Below are positions 1-13,600 of a DNA stretch of 64,000 nucleotides, in pieces. This DNA is from Antedon bifida. Lineage: Eukaryota > Echinodermata > Crinoidea > Comatulida > Antedonidae. The notes under the pieces are model-generated. The model was not told the origin of the DNA. It saw nothing but the letters and a program-made list of their open reading frames with translations, and ran no database searches. A program made the translations under genes and the position numbers. Numbering within the stretch: position 1 is the stretch's first letter; each line of letters starts with the position of its first letter. Location of the stretch: positions 20,937,820-21,001,819 of the forward strand of contig OY727096.1 in the NCBI GenBank assembly GCA_963402885.1, written 5' to 3'.

Positions 1-1631
1 CAATATAATGATAGCAAGATATATTCTACAGTGCGTTCCTCTCCAGGTGGCGCTATATTCTCTGCTAATGACGACACTGCACCCATTAACGCTCCATAGC
101 TAAAAGCGTGCGACAACTCAATAGGCAGAACCGCCCAAGGATGTTGCATAAATGAGTACAATAAACAACGCACACATAAGAAAAACATTGCTAACGCTAG
201 AGTTCCAATATTTGTGATTTTTTTTGCTAGAAATACTCCAAGATAGAGCATTGGGATTTCACACATTGCACCCAGAAACACAACCGAACCAAAGAGAATA
301 TTCGAGCCACCTAAATCTTGTAGCAACCAAAACAAAAAATTACTAACATTTGCTTGGAAACCACCGGCAATAATCATCGTCAAAACGAATATCGCATTCG
401 AACGGCTCGACAAAATTGATTTCAATCCTATCACATATTTACTACGGTGTCTTATTTTCGTGTCTGTATGAAATGGATAACAAAACGCTAACAAAAATGC
501 AGATCCGAAGAAAATCGCAAACGAATAAAAATGAATCATGAGACGACTCGTCTCCGGGAATATAATACAACTAGCATTGTCTACTATTATTGAAGTAATA
601 AATGCGAAAAGCCCGTAACTGAAAATGCGATAGCTTTGATGTGAACCATACTTTTCGGTTTCATCAACGGAGTCTAATGTTTCATAGAGTGAATCCTCGC
701 ATATTTCTTGCCCGGGTGATGCGAATATTTCACTGATGAGGATGACAATGAGTGCAAATATAAATGTGCGATACTCCAAGTCCATAAATTGATCTTTTAA
801 CGTGAACATTTGATCTTGGATACCTCGCAAAGACCATCTTGTGGTACCAGAGAAGTTTGCGTAGTAAGTTTGTTCATTATAACCATCATTTATCTCTCTT
901 TTTTGTCGCTCACCAAAATCTGGCGGTAAGGTATTTGTCAAAACTGCATTGTAAAGATTAGGGTCATGTGACTCCAGCCAGTCGAGAAAGCGCTCCATGC
1001 TTATTTTTTTTCCTTTCTTAAGTTGCTTAGTTTTATATTGATCATAAGCATTATCTAAACTGTTAACAAAATTGTAATTGGCACTGGTTTCATGGGTAGT
1101 TGGGGTTGCTAACGAACTAGCCTCGTTTAAATTTCCTACAGTGCTTGAGGTTAGCTGAACAGTTGATTGAGTGGGCACATTTGGCGTCATCAATACAGGA
1201 GTATTTGCCACTTCTGTTGTGTTGATACGAACATCTCCACCAGCACTTGCCCCACCAGCACTTGCCCCACCAGCACTTGCCCCACCAGTATGGTTACCCG
1301 TTTTTGGGCAATAGACCAATGAAAGAGATTTATCCACAGGTGGTATTAGAGTCAGACCAAGGTTCCCAGCAATCGCCATAAACAGTGCCATCATCAGAAT
1401 GATACGCTTTTTCTTGTAACGGCCAGCACATCGCGTCCATGCTGGTCCCGTCCAGAATGCAACCAGAGATTTTCCACCAAAGAGGATTCCAGTTTGCGTA
1501 GCAGAGAGTCCTAACTGTCGGAAGTAGAGCGTGAGAAATGGTAACAAGCTCCCTCTTCCAGAGTACAATACGGTGAAGAAAAAAGTTGTGAACAGGATCA
1601 CCTTCTTCGTATTAACTTGCTCTCGTACCAT
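1..1631 (-). CDS. MFSD6/MFSD6L-like major facilitator transporter, large 5' coding exon (partial)
   Basis: An open frame of 543 codons starts at ATG 1631 and leaves the window at base 1 with no stop. Near the N terminus (about residues 28-76) it reads LLPFLTLYFRQLGLS, then TGILFGGKSLVAFWTGP and RYKKKR, the hallmark start of the MFSD6/MFSD6L (MFS_1_like) family: first two helices, then a basic cytoplasmic turn. A third helix follows (about 77-95). Next is a long Ser/Thr/Asn-rich hydrophilic loop (about 95-280), as in MFSD6, and then further helices from about 285 to the window edge (FALIVILISEIF, YGLFAFITSIIV, YGALMGAVSSLAENIAPPG). Family members are multipass membrane proteins; their substrates are poorly known. 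The gene is divergent from SGSM3, about 2.9 kb away ATG to ATG. A plausible 3' splice site (cagtcttag) ends at 1641, so the 5' UTR is probably split. MFSD6 versus MFSD6L cannot be decided here. Confidence 0.9.
   Translation of the reverse strand, partial: MVREQVNTKKVILFTTFFFTVLYSGRGSLLPFLTLYFRQLGLSATQTGILFGGKSLVAFWTGPAWTRCAGRYKKKRIILMMALFMAIAGNLGLTLIPPVDKSLSLVYCPKTGNHTGGASAGGASAGGASAGGDVRINTTEVANTPVLMTPNVPTQSTVQLTSSTVGNLNEASSLATPTTHETSANYNFVNSLDNAYDQYKTKQLKKGKKISMERFLDWLESHDPNLYNAVLTNTLPPDFGERQKREINDGYNEQTYYANFSGTTRWSLRGIQDQMFTLKDQFMDLEYRTFIFALIVILISEIFASPGQEICEDSLYETLDSVDETEKYGSHQSYRIFSYGLFAFITSIIVDNASCIIFPETSRLMIHFYSFAIFFGSAFLLAFCYPFHTDTKIRHRSKYVIGLKSILSSRSNAIFVLTMIIAGGFQANVSNFLFWLLQDLGGSNILFGSVVFLGAMCEIPMLYLGVFLAKKITNIGTLALAMFFLCVRCLLYSFMQHPWAVLPIELSHAFSYGALMGAVSSLAENIAPPGEERTVEYILLSLY
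1237..1289 (-). repeat. 15-bp coding minisatellite in MFSD6-like loop
   Basis: About 3.5 copies of a 15-base unit (ccaccagcacttgcc on the plus strand) encode repeats of Gly-Gly-Ala-Ser-Ala at about residues 115-131 of the transporter. The unit is a multiple of three, so copy changes keep frame, and it lies in the hydrophilic loop where length is not constrained. Confidence 0.85.
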
Positions 1632-1991
1632 TTTGATTTTCTAAGACTGATCTACTTTGGAAAAAAAGAAATATAAAATAATATAATATGAGAGGAAGAT
1701 TGTTCCTAAATAAACTATACAATGTAACATATTTTAACATGCATATATGTATGACATTCAAGATTTATTTTGCTACTTAAATAGTACACAATTTACAAAT
1801 CACAGTTTATGTAAAGTAAATCATATGCACTACTTACCCGAATGCAAAGTATACGTGACAGCAATAATATTAATACTGCACAGCAATTAAAATAATTTAT
1901 ACAAAACACAGAACGTAATATACACTTTTATGTACATACAATGCACAGGTACATACAGGTGTGTAGGAAGGAAAGTCCATGCAATGCTTAC

Positions 1992-2095
1992 CTTGTTGGA
2001 TAATGATATTATTATTAACTACAGCAGGTAGGCCTAACGGTCATCATTCAGTCTTCATCCATCCCACAGGGAGTTTTCTCCCCTTACCTCTGACG
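1992..2095 (-). other. Candidate 5' UTR exon of the MFSD6-like gene
   Basis: On the minus strand the sequence CAACAAG|GTAAGC gives a strong 5' splice site with the last exon base at 1992. It would pair with the acceptor at 1642-1641, just upstream of the MFSD6-like ATG. The upstream limit is a guess, since no promoter motif fixes it. Inference only. Confidence 0.3.
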
Positions 2096-4543
2096 CGAAT
2101 TAGCAGTAAAAAAGAAAGTTGTTTGCTACACACTATGTGTAATTTAGTGTAAAATCCATCAACTTGTTATTAAGCCATGTAAACGTATACAATGGTGAAA
2201 ATTACAGATGTATTGTTCTCAACGACCGGTGTACATCATTTGGATTATCATAATATTGTGTAACGAAGCATGAAGGAATGATCTATTCACTTTGAAGGTA
2301 GGTTATGTATTTTAATGTTTCCAATTAATCATTAAAAAATGTTGATACCCAAAATATACTACTACTATTGCATTTATGCTTACTTAATGTGACTATTTTG
2401 TTTTATAATTTAACCAAATAACCATTTGAATAATTTTTATTATGCATAAATTATTATTATTTACCTTATAAATAAATAGATTTTACCAAACAGGTTGTAG
2501 TATCAGAATATTCCACGTTGTCAAGAAATTAAAGGATTACCGCATTATTAATATTAATTTTATGGTATGGGTTGTGTGATACATTGTACTTACCAATTGA
2601 TGAGATTATAATACTATCAGTGGAACACCAGTCTACACCATTCGCAATTAAAAATGATGACTAAACATAGTGAGAATTTCCCAAGGGTCCGAAATATATA
2701 CTCCATACAAATGGATATTGCTGAAACAATAGATCATGATAGATGATGGATAATGATGTATTGTTATAATTAGTAATGGTGACTTAGATGATGAAGATGA
2801 TGATGATGATGTCGATATCTAATTTATAGGTCCATGATATAAATCACGATGATGTTGATTATGATGGTTGATAACTGAAATCGGGTTAATTATGATCAGA
2901 AAGGTGATATATAATATAACGTATACAATTATAATTATGTATGACGTCACGGTGATCTTGATAATAACAATAATGATTTATTGCTATCCCGCATGTTTAT
3001 TATAATAATATGAATATTTAATTAGGAATAAATGATAATAAAATTAAATGTCCTCCTTTAACGAAAAAAGGATCGAGAAAAATCACAAATACACAATATG
3101 GTTATAAAACCAAAACGTATTGTTTGAAGAATCAGATATAATTTGCATAACAAAAGCTTAACGATGGCCCTCCTATGTTTTACAACACCTGTTGCTGGCT
3201 AGGTGAAATCAACAGGCTAGGCCTTAACAATGTCTGAGGACAATGATAATAATATGTTCCAGTCTGTACAGCATTATTGCACTGTTTGTAAGTATAATAC
3301 GTCATAATCTCTTATCCACTATTTTCTTAAGAAAGGTTTTTTCGAGTGGAACTACTCATTTCGTTTTTATAATTAACGTTACGTAAAGTTGCAGTTTGAC
3401 GCGATGTAAATATCACTAAATAAATAATATAGGCACGTAAATTACAAACACCATTGAATAATGTATTTTACTTTTACTTTAAATAAGATATTTGTTGATG
3501 TTTCAATATCCGCAATTATAAAGTATTTACCTGATTTACTATATTGTAGTAATACTGTCCGATATATAAAAAATCACTACGGGGCCTATAGGATGCTCTC
3601 GCACATTTTTGTTCAAGCTGGGCAACACTAAGATATGTGTAACCCCATTATCAATTATAATGTTTAGTATAAATTTTCTATACGGCATTATTTTAAAAAT
3701 CGACGAATGATCATGTATTCCCATGAATTAATCAAAGCCGTCATGTGATTAAGAGGAGAAAAGACTTTGTCGCTGTTTCAATATGGTCCCATACATTTAG
3801 TGCCACTTATTAAGAGGAGGAGGCTAAACACATAATAAGAGGAAGTTGGGTGCAGCTACTTAAGACACCACTCCCAAACAAATAAAGCGGATTTGAGAAG
3901 AAAGTTACATTTTGAAGCAGGAACACTGGATATCCGCCAGATGGTTAAAGTTTTATATAGATACTTTTGTGAAAATAATAGACGATTTCAAGAAGAAAAG
4001 TAAATAAGTAAAACAATGGATCGAGAATAAGCACTACTTCACGAAAGAAATTATTTGTCAATGATAGAAAATGGTGATGACCTATGAGATGTATACTGCT
4101 GAAAGACCACCAGGTCTACCATTCCATTTGTTCTTAAGTTGACATTTCACGTGGGAATTCTTGCTCATATGCATGTGTGATCAGATGATATCAATGTGTT
4201 CTTCCTTCAATAAATTAAACATTTATTTTCTGATTGAACAATTTCCTTTTAATAGTTTCATTGAGTAGAGTACTGTATGTCAATTTTTTAGGCACACGTC
4301 ACACACAAAATTAAAGGATCGGAAGACAGTTTTTATATATAGCGCCCTCTATCATATTGTTATGAAAAAGATAATTGAAAAATTCAGTGTTGTCTGCTCC
4401 TGTTGTAGCGTAAATTATCTCTTTATTTCTGAAAATAATGATCATCCGTGGATATTTAGAGTGATGTAACCACAAACATTTTGACTATTTGTATATATTA
4501 ACATCGGAAATTAAGTTTTACGTACTAATAGAAGGCAGTAATA
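2096..4543. other. Intergenic region between divergent MFSD6-like and SGSM3 genes
   Basis: No convincing coding exon on either strand. It is AT-rich, with a short (gat)n run near 2780-2815. It must hold the promoters of both flanking genes, but no TATA box, initiator or CpG-dense stretch stands out. Confidence 0.5.
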
Positions 4544-4607
4544 ATGAATTTTCGGTCAGTATTTGGTGGTCGAACATCGGAGGGTTATTCAGGGGAGCGA
4601 GTGCAAG
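4544..4607 (+). CDS. SGSM3: SGSM3 exon 1 (first coding exon)
   Basis: ATG at 4544, 21 codons plus one base, then the donor GTGAGT. The leftover G joins the first two bases (CT) of the exon at 10117 to make an Ala codon, and that phase match is the main support. This N-terminal extension is not obviously conserved with vertebrates. A second in-frame ATG at 10158 could serve as an alternative start. Confidence 0.7.
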
Positions 4608-7600
4608 GTGAGTGGTGGGGGATACGGTTCATTAAACCGGACGGCTGTTTATTGTATGTAGGGCCTAGGCCTAGCCTTTACCATACAGTGTTTATTTCTA
4701 TATTGCATTTAAAATTACAGTTTTCTATTTTAAGTTTATGTCTTACTCTTATTACTCTAATTAAATGATATTAAACAGTATGTTTTGTTTTGTCTTAATT
4801 AAGATTTATTTTAGAGTGTGTGTGTGTGTGGGAGGAGAGAGGGGGATGGGTGGGTTGTGTAGTCATGATATATACTATGTCTACTTATACTATAGGATAC
4901 ATTGTCATTAGTATGGATGAATGGATAATATTAATGAAATTCATAGATACACAAAACACAAACTTAATAATTCAAATGAGTCTCAAATTCATATGATATA
5001 TTTCTTTAACTTAGTAAGTTAAAATAATAATATAAACAAACATTCTTGTAATATTTAAAACGAAATTATTAATATTATTTTTAAATAAGAAAAATACTGA
5101 TAATTACTAGTAATAACATTGCAAGCATCCCTATTAATCAGAGATACAATATAAGATGATTAAAGATTACAAATTTAACTAATTTTGATCCCACCCTATG
5201 GATCCTAATAAAACTCTGCCATCACCCACACTAAGTACATCCTCCATAATGTTCCATGTGTGCTATCAATAAAATAATTATAACATTAATTTACCATAAC
5301 TAATGTATGTTTACAAAGTAAGATCTTTCAGAGTCTTTTAGTTAAAATATAGTACAGTAGTTAGTAACCACTAGAAATAAAATAACTTTAACAATAATAT
5401 TAAATAATTTTATGCCACTTCATGAGTTCTGCAATATACAAACTATGCAATATTGATAGAAAACTGGCACGCTCAACACATTATTAGTGCAGTATTTTCA
5501 ACATAAAATCAGTGAACCATGACAACAACAATCCTGTGATGACATCACACCAAGGTAATTAGATACAGAGTCAATTAAAACAAATATTAAGATTATCAAG
5601 AAAAGGCTTTAGTTTAATCAAAATTTAAATTAAAATTTAATGAAAATAACTGTACAGTTGTCATAAATACTTGTGAATGTTTATATGCGCACATCTTGTT
5701 CATTTAATCATTGAAGCTGTTAAAATAGCAGCAGCATTATTGGTAACCTTTATGATGTCATCAATTCTGTGTGACGCACATGTGTAGGAGGATAATGATT
5801 GTGTGCATATCATTATTGCTTGGAGACTATTATCAGTGGGCTACAGTATGTTTGATGTGCTTGCTATCTTTCTATACAAATTTGGCATACGTTTAAGTGT
5901 GTACATTCCCTGCCTACATGTACCATAATTTCTTTCCACAAAATGCTTTTTTAACTCAATTGATAATTTGTTCCAAATACAGTAGCTAAAGCTGACTTTT
6001 ATTTATTATCATAATTACTTATTTATTTTGTAACATATGGTACTGTACAGTACCTCACCATTACCAGTAATTTATTTGTTTGGTTTTTTTTTCGGTATGA
6101 TTTCTTGGCCTAATTACATTTGTTCAATAATTACTGTAGTTTTAATTGATGTAGAGTTTTTAATGAAATAATTGAAGAATGTTATCTGCCTATATTACTG
6201 TAGATTATTTATTTTCATTTTAATGCTAATAATAAAACCATAAAACCATTAATAAATATTGTATTTATTTCGTATTCTAAATGTTAATGCTGAATCCTTT
6301 TTATTGACATTAACAAAATGTTCATAGAGTCCATAAAGATCTTGTGTTGTTTTTAAAATTGATTAACAGTATTCATGCGTTGTTTAATGTAACCATGATG
6401 ACGTAAGCTTGTTATCCTCTCATTCCTGATTTGTATACAGTTCCGCAGGTCGTTATAAGAATTCAAAATGAAAGGTAATCAAGAATATTTGCAGGATATT
6501 TGGTTTGGTTGCTTGACAATGTGAAGATTGAAGCAGAAAATGTGATCATATCAAATTATGGATTGTCAAGAAAAAGAGCTTTGTTGGATTTGAAATGATT
6601 GAAATTCTTTAATATTTACTTCAAATCAGTGTGACAAACAGAAAAATTATTAATACATCACTTGTGATAAATAATTTAAGGACCTTTTCACACAATATTA
6701 TTGTTTGTGGTTGTACTGTATTAACTGTAAGATTGTTCCCAAAATGCAACTTCATTACAGCTGTGTGAATAGATATTTTTATAATAATATTCAAATATTA
6801 TACTACTGTAGGCCTACTGTAATAAGTAATACTCAATTCCTTCATTTAGAAAAAAAATGCTAAACTGTGCAGTATTCCAAGTACGCTGTACGATAGAGGT
6901 TTTTTTTTTTATAAATGTGGACTATTGTCACGTGGTACAGTATTATAATATAAAAGCAACATAAATATTTAAATTTTAAATGACCCATGCCATGACCTTC
7001 ATCTTAAATTGTCAGCAAAAAGTCAGAAATAAGATCTGACAATTATCTGTTGAAAACATTCATTGCGTGTTTAAATATCAAGGCTAAATGCACCGATTAG
7101 GAAAGGCCGCTTTAACTTCGTATTTCTACCCCGATTTTTGGTGGAACATGGGTTTTAGCCGGCTAAGCCAGGGTAAGAAGATTACTTAATTCAGTGCATG
7201 GTTGTGTTAGTAAATAGTAATCATAAAGTAATATCTTGGATAATACTATATAGGGCCGGCTGTAAAAATAATAATACTGTATATTTAGTTTATTTAGTTT
7301 TAGTATTTCAAAAGAGTTTAAGAGAGTTCAGTTTCCAGCTTTTGTGTGTGTTTTAAATAAAAAAACAAAGCATTCCATAAGCAAAATAAAATTTGAAATT
7401 GTTAATGGAGAAGATAGTTAATAATTATATAATGCATAATTTTCATCCATATGGTGTACTGCAGATGAACTGTATTGCTGGATACAATTGGAACATGTAT
7501 AAGAATCTAACAATAACTAATATTCTGAATGTTAGTTATTGTTAGATTCTTATACATGATTTTCTGTGATTTGGCTAATTACAGTTATTATTATTTAATT

Positions 7601-10600
7601 TAATTGGTTAATTATATATTTTCCTTAAATAAATTTTATAATTTTTGTAAAATTTAAATGACTAAAAGAACAAATCATTTCTACCATTGTCAACAGTATT
7701 TGTATCACTATCAGAAAAGAAAAATTTTATAATTTTAATTTTAAAATTCATTGACACCTACGGATAATTTGGTACTACGAAAATGGTGACCTTTTAATCT
7801 CCATGGCAACAGTATTTTAATTATAATTTATATCTGCTTTCATAATTTTGTTCATTATTTTTATTTAGGCATATAGAGAGCATAAATATTGATTAATGAA
7901 ACCAATAGTTTTAATAGTATATTGAATTACAATATTTGGTAATTTAAAAGATGTTAAATTTGTCAAGAGTATAGATGATGTTTACAGTAGCATCATCCTT
8001 AGTTACTCTATTACATAGTGAAATAATAACGATTTCTTGATTCATAATAACGTATTTATTTGAATAAATTTGAATACGCATCCCTAAAAACCCTCATGAA
8101 AATATGATAAATGATTAATGCATGGTATTAAACCTACTGTACTGTAGTAGCCACCGTGACCAATAAATAAATGTTGAGAACATGTTTTTGTATTGTAGCC
8201 AGCTGGTGGCCTATTGATTGTGTTTTTGAAATGAAATTTTAAAAAAGGCATGACATAGATTGACCTGACCTACTGTAGGAAAAAAAAAGTAGCCCCAATA
8301 ACTCTTGAGTGTGATGTCACCAAAGGTTTTATATAGCCGAAGGCTAGATATCAAACTCCAGTGTTATCGCAGTTCAAAAAGTGATATTATTTTTTATATT
8401 AAATAATGTTTTTAAATACATTTATGGCCGCCATCTTGTTGGTTCTCCCTCGTGTTGGAATCACTTTTTAGTCTGGAGTACGCCCTCTAGCCTTCGGCTT
8501 ATTACACCTCTATGGGTGTCACACTACTGTAAGCACCCACCTTTTGACAATCCCATGCTTAAGTATAACACCCACCCCCTAATTTAGGTTAAATTTGAGT
8601 TTGGTAATGCAATCATCCAAGTATAATACCACTCCCATATATTCCATACCCTGGTTCTCATGACCTATACTCCGTCATTTACTGTATACGGTATATTTTA
8701 TTACTTAGTATGGTATCGCATTTGATTATTTTGTGAAATAAAATCTTCTTGTCATAACATTTTTTTTATTGAACATGTATTCCTCAAAAATATGATTGAT
8801 TTTTTTTACAAAGAACTGAAATTTTTAATAGGTCTACTTTGTCCTTCACTGCACAATACTGTACTATAACCTACAGTATACTACTATAGAATACGTGGCA
8901 TTTAAATCACTGTGATTTGATATTTAAAAGGTATACAGTTGAATGGTTATCAATATCTGTAAAGTATTCTTAAATGGATGCAGTGAACTGGTTAAAAGCA
9001 TCTTATTATTTATTGTTTATTTGTTTAGATGTAAGGCATTTGACAGACTAAATAATATTATTTCAGAATATTATGTTGCAATATGATAAAGTGTTTTTTT
9101 CTTGTTTTTCTTTCAAAGTTATGTCATGTTTGCACATCCTGGGACTTGCATAATGATCTGCCATATTTCATATACTACATTCATTTTTATAATGATTACA
9201 TGACTATCAATTGATAGGATATCAACGTTGCCATCTTGTGGTATTTTTTTACAAAAAAGATCCTTAATTCATTAAATATGTGTTCACAGCTGTTTAACCA
9301 TTATTTGAATCTCATTTAATACTCAATTAACTACCATCTTCATGAACACAGATACTGTAGGTGTCTTAAGCCTGTTTTAGTGTTTACACTAGGCAAATTT
9401 ATTTGCATGAATCCAACATCACTTGTTGCACACACAAAAATCCTTTTTTTTCTAATTCAAGAGTAAATTTAGCTGCGATTTACCTTTTGATGACAATCAT
9501 TTCCTCTGATTGATTGCGCAAATTGTTTAACTTCGCAAAAATAGTTGTCCATTTCTTGCCTAGCTTACCTGGATAAACCGACATTTGCTGTTCGAACTAC
9601 TAATTTCTCTAAAGTGAAAAACGCTACGAACTAGAATTGGTCTAATACCCTTTTCACATCTGCAAAATGTAACAACTTCAAACAAGTTGTAACCAGGATT
9701 GCATAGTGTGAAGACAATTTTGTGGAAAATCTCCTGAGATTTCCCCGTGAAATCTCGGAAGAAAAACACACCAAGAGGCCTGTGTTTTTGTTTCTTACTG
9801 CACATGCATGTATTGCCCTTGCCCTTAACCAATCATAGTAATCAAATAGCGTGCAACTATTCTTTCCTCCCGAGATTTCACAAGGTTCATGTATGCATGT
9901 GTGAAAACATGTAACAAGTCAGGAGATCAAACCTGGTTACAACTTGTTACAAAAGGACATTAGAGATAGAAAAATTAAAATATTACACATAAGCTTTCAA
10001 TTCGCACAGATAAATTTGTCTAGTGTGAAACAGACTTTAGTTTACTGATTCAAATGAATGATCTAAGATTAAGAATCCTAAACAATCTAATGATCATTGT
10101 TTGTTTGTCATTCCAGCTGAAACATTATCTGAAGATGAAGAAGACTTAGACAGAAAGATGGGTAAAACAAGACGTTCTTCAACAGGTGGTTTGTCGCCCT
10201 CACCTGGTGGACCATTCTCCGCTCTTATACCATCAATGTGGCCCCAGGATATTCTTGCCCAGTTAGCACAGGTATGCTAGTAAAAATATAGAATAAGTAG
10301 AGAGATATACATGGCAGTGTAGATAAAATGCTACATAGCTGTTTATATGTAATTGCCAATGGATTATTTACTGTTGTATACTGTGTGCTAACAATATAAA
10401 ATATATACAGTTACACAAAATGTATGTAAAACATTAAAATATGGTACGTTTTTTTTGTTCCTTAGACGGAAGATTCGAGAGGACCGTCAGAATACCGCTA
10501 TGATGAGTTTGGGTATCGGGTGGAAGAAGAAGGTACATTTTTTTACTTTTGTAACTGTTTGTTTGTTTGTTTTTTAATTGCTATAATCTCTTACTAAATT

Positions 10601-13600
10601 CCTTAGTTTCTTTATTCCTTTTTTGATAAATTTGTTTTAATTTTATTACCAGATGGCGCTGAACCAAATTCTAGCAAACTTCTAAGCGAACCATTTATAG
10701 AGGAACCGCAATACCGTTTAAAGTGGGTTGCATATTTTGAGTTTTCACATAATACAGAAGTTGGAGATTTTACGTGGGATCAGGTAAGTCTTTGAAACTT
10801 ATTAACTTTTACAACATTATATTCTAATCTTAACGTTTTTTGCTCAATGTAATAGAGAGTTTTCAATTTGAGGCAACCAAAGACTAACTACATGGTGTTA
10901 TTATGTGTATTTGCGAACATTGTACTTCCTGACACAATTCATCCACACAGTTTTGGCAAATCCTAGGTTTGTGGACCAACAACACTATTGCATAGGTACA
11001 TGGTCTTAAATCGTTAAAAACTCCTTGTCTATATCGTGCCTGCTTACCTGGATAAACCCGACATAAGCCCTTTTCCACGAAGTGCGAAACAAGCTTCGAC
11101 TATAGGTATGTATTGGTAAAATCTTTAATTCTTGTCACCCACTGCCGACTAGATATCTAGTCCGATGCTACACTGGCTTATGTCGTGTTTATCCAGGTAA
11201 GCAGCACTCATAGACTACCAACACCATTTCTGGTTTGTGTAATTTATCTAAGTGAGCAGCCTATAATTCAGACTCCCACATCACTCTCAGAAGATGGACA
11301 CTTGGACATGAACCATTTGAATTACTAGAAAAATTGTGTCTTTATTTTAGGTTGATCAAAAGCTTCCATTAACTGACAAACTACGTGGAATGATCAAGTC
11401 TGGCATTCCTCATAGCATGCGACCTCAACTATGGATGAGGTTTTCAGGGGCTTTACTAAAAAAGAAAGAAAGCGAAACTACATACAAGGCAAGAGCAATT
11501 TATTTAAATATAGTTTATTAGTAGTAATAGTTTACACACATATAGTCAAAATGGCATCTCTTAATAAAAGGCATCCAATAACAAATACACAAAACAAACA
11601 AAGTAAAAGAAGTAATAAAATAAAATATTTCAGTATATTATATTTATATATTATATATATATACAGTATTATTGCAAATTAAACAGTACATTCTACTACT
11701 TATCCTTACCAACCCCTTTCAGTTTATTTAATGTAGATATAATTGTTTAAATGTAATTCATATTCATAAGTTATATATTGATACAAAAGATCAAAAAATC
11801 TATTATACTGTAAGATAGTGCCTGAAAGGGCTCTCTTTAAAATTCCAATTCAATTAGACCATGAAAAAGATTCTACTCAGAGATGAATACTAAATTTATA
11901 GATCACATTTTTCCCAAATTGGATATTACTATCTATGCAATAGACCTGCTATGTGCTTTACTTAAGCTGTCCTGCCTTGTAATGTGATTCCCATCTCAAT
12001 CTATCAATCTCTTTAAACGTTTCCTTTATTTCTCATATAGGAAGTTATTAAAGCCAGTCAGAATGATCACACGCTAACAGCAAAACAAATTGAAAAGGTA
12101 AGCCAGCCTAAAGCTCTGTCTACACTATCAAACTAGTTTGACAAAAAAAGGTGCCCAAATAGGGTAGTGATATGCTTTAATATGGTAGTAATATGACATC
12201 ATCATGTCCGTATATGGGCACATCACATATTTTGTCAAATAAAGTTTGATAGTGTAGACATAGCTTAAGTCACACCATATTGTATCTTTTTAATGTACGG
12301 TATTATCTTTATTATTACAAAGACAATAAGATTACTTAAGATAGAAATAGCAAACTATTTAAATCCCCCACCCACATCCTTTTCTATAGTATTTACCATG
12401 ATATAAAATTTGACCTCAACATTTTGACACCCCAATTTTCATTTATTGTTTCCGTCATTCAAAAAGACAAATATTTATACTGAGTCAATGAAACGGTATC
12501 GGCCCTGATTACCAAGATAAAAATACCGGACTACAGATGATAACATATAGATAAGAGTCTATAAAGCCTTAGGTATAATATTGTATAGGAGATAAAGCAC
12601 GTCCTCTTGACTGCAAGGCCCTACCCTTTCCTGTCTTGTAACAAGGATACAATTACAGTATATCATTTAGCATAAATGGTATGCAATGAGACAAATGTAT
12701 AAAATGAAACTAAAATACACCAAACTATTGGTTTTTTTTTAATTATCAATATTTCATTTTGGAAATAATAGTACTATTAATAGTCATAATAACAATAACA
12801 AACAAGAGAATTATATTTTTTTTTGTTTACCATATTTAATGAGGGTGATCCATCCAGCAATTGCTGATCATTAGGGACCCTCAGAGGTTCACAAGACAAA
12901 CATATACACAAGATGCTCTACATAAACAAAGTCTTATTACAAGTCTTTGGGAGTGGAGTTGTAATTTGGTCCTTAGAAAAAATCCTGACATGTGACGGGA
13001 CTTGAACCCAGGACCCTTAGAGTGGTAGCCAAGCATCATAACCACCACAGCTTCACTCCAAATTATGCTACCTGAGTGAAAGCTTTTGAATCAGTTTGAT
13101 TTTAATTAATTTAATTTCAAAATACTGTCTTATTCTAAAGCTCTGTATACCCTATCAAACTTTATGGGACAAAAAAATGTGATATGCTCATATATGGACA
13201 TGATGACATCATATCACTACAAGTTTTTGGGCACACTTTTCTTGTCAAACTAGTTTGATAGTGTAGACACAGCTTTAGACCTTTACTAAACTTTAACTTT
13301 ATTGTTTTTACTAAACAAGGATTCACTCCATACAATATAAAAAAATGTTTTAGTTTAGTTTTTAAAAATAGTACAATCTAAAAAAATTGAAATACAAGTT
13401 TATAATTAAATTGTTCTTTCAGGATTTATTACGTACAATGCCAAGCAATGCATGTTTTTGTTCAAAGAATGCGACCGGTGTTCCACGACTTAGACGTATT
13501 TTGAGGGCGCTAGCATGGCTGTATCCAGATATAGGCTATTGTCAAGGCACTGGCGTGGTAACTGTCATTTACATTTCCCATTTTATTTTATGGAAACTAA

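Larger units (their letters stand above)
4608..10116 (+). other. SGSM3 intron 1
   Basis: A 5.5-kb AT-rich intron with no further coding exon recognised. It holds a (gt)n/purine run near 4815-4850, a perfect 27-bp hairpin at 7494-7558, a foldback at 8334-8503 and a 0.67-kb inverted-repeat element at 9368-10040. Confidence 0.6.

Noticed and set aside
9560-9832. 90-codon minus-strand frame
   Set aside because: Lies within a non-autonomous inverted-repeat element; no resemblance to a transposase.
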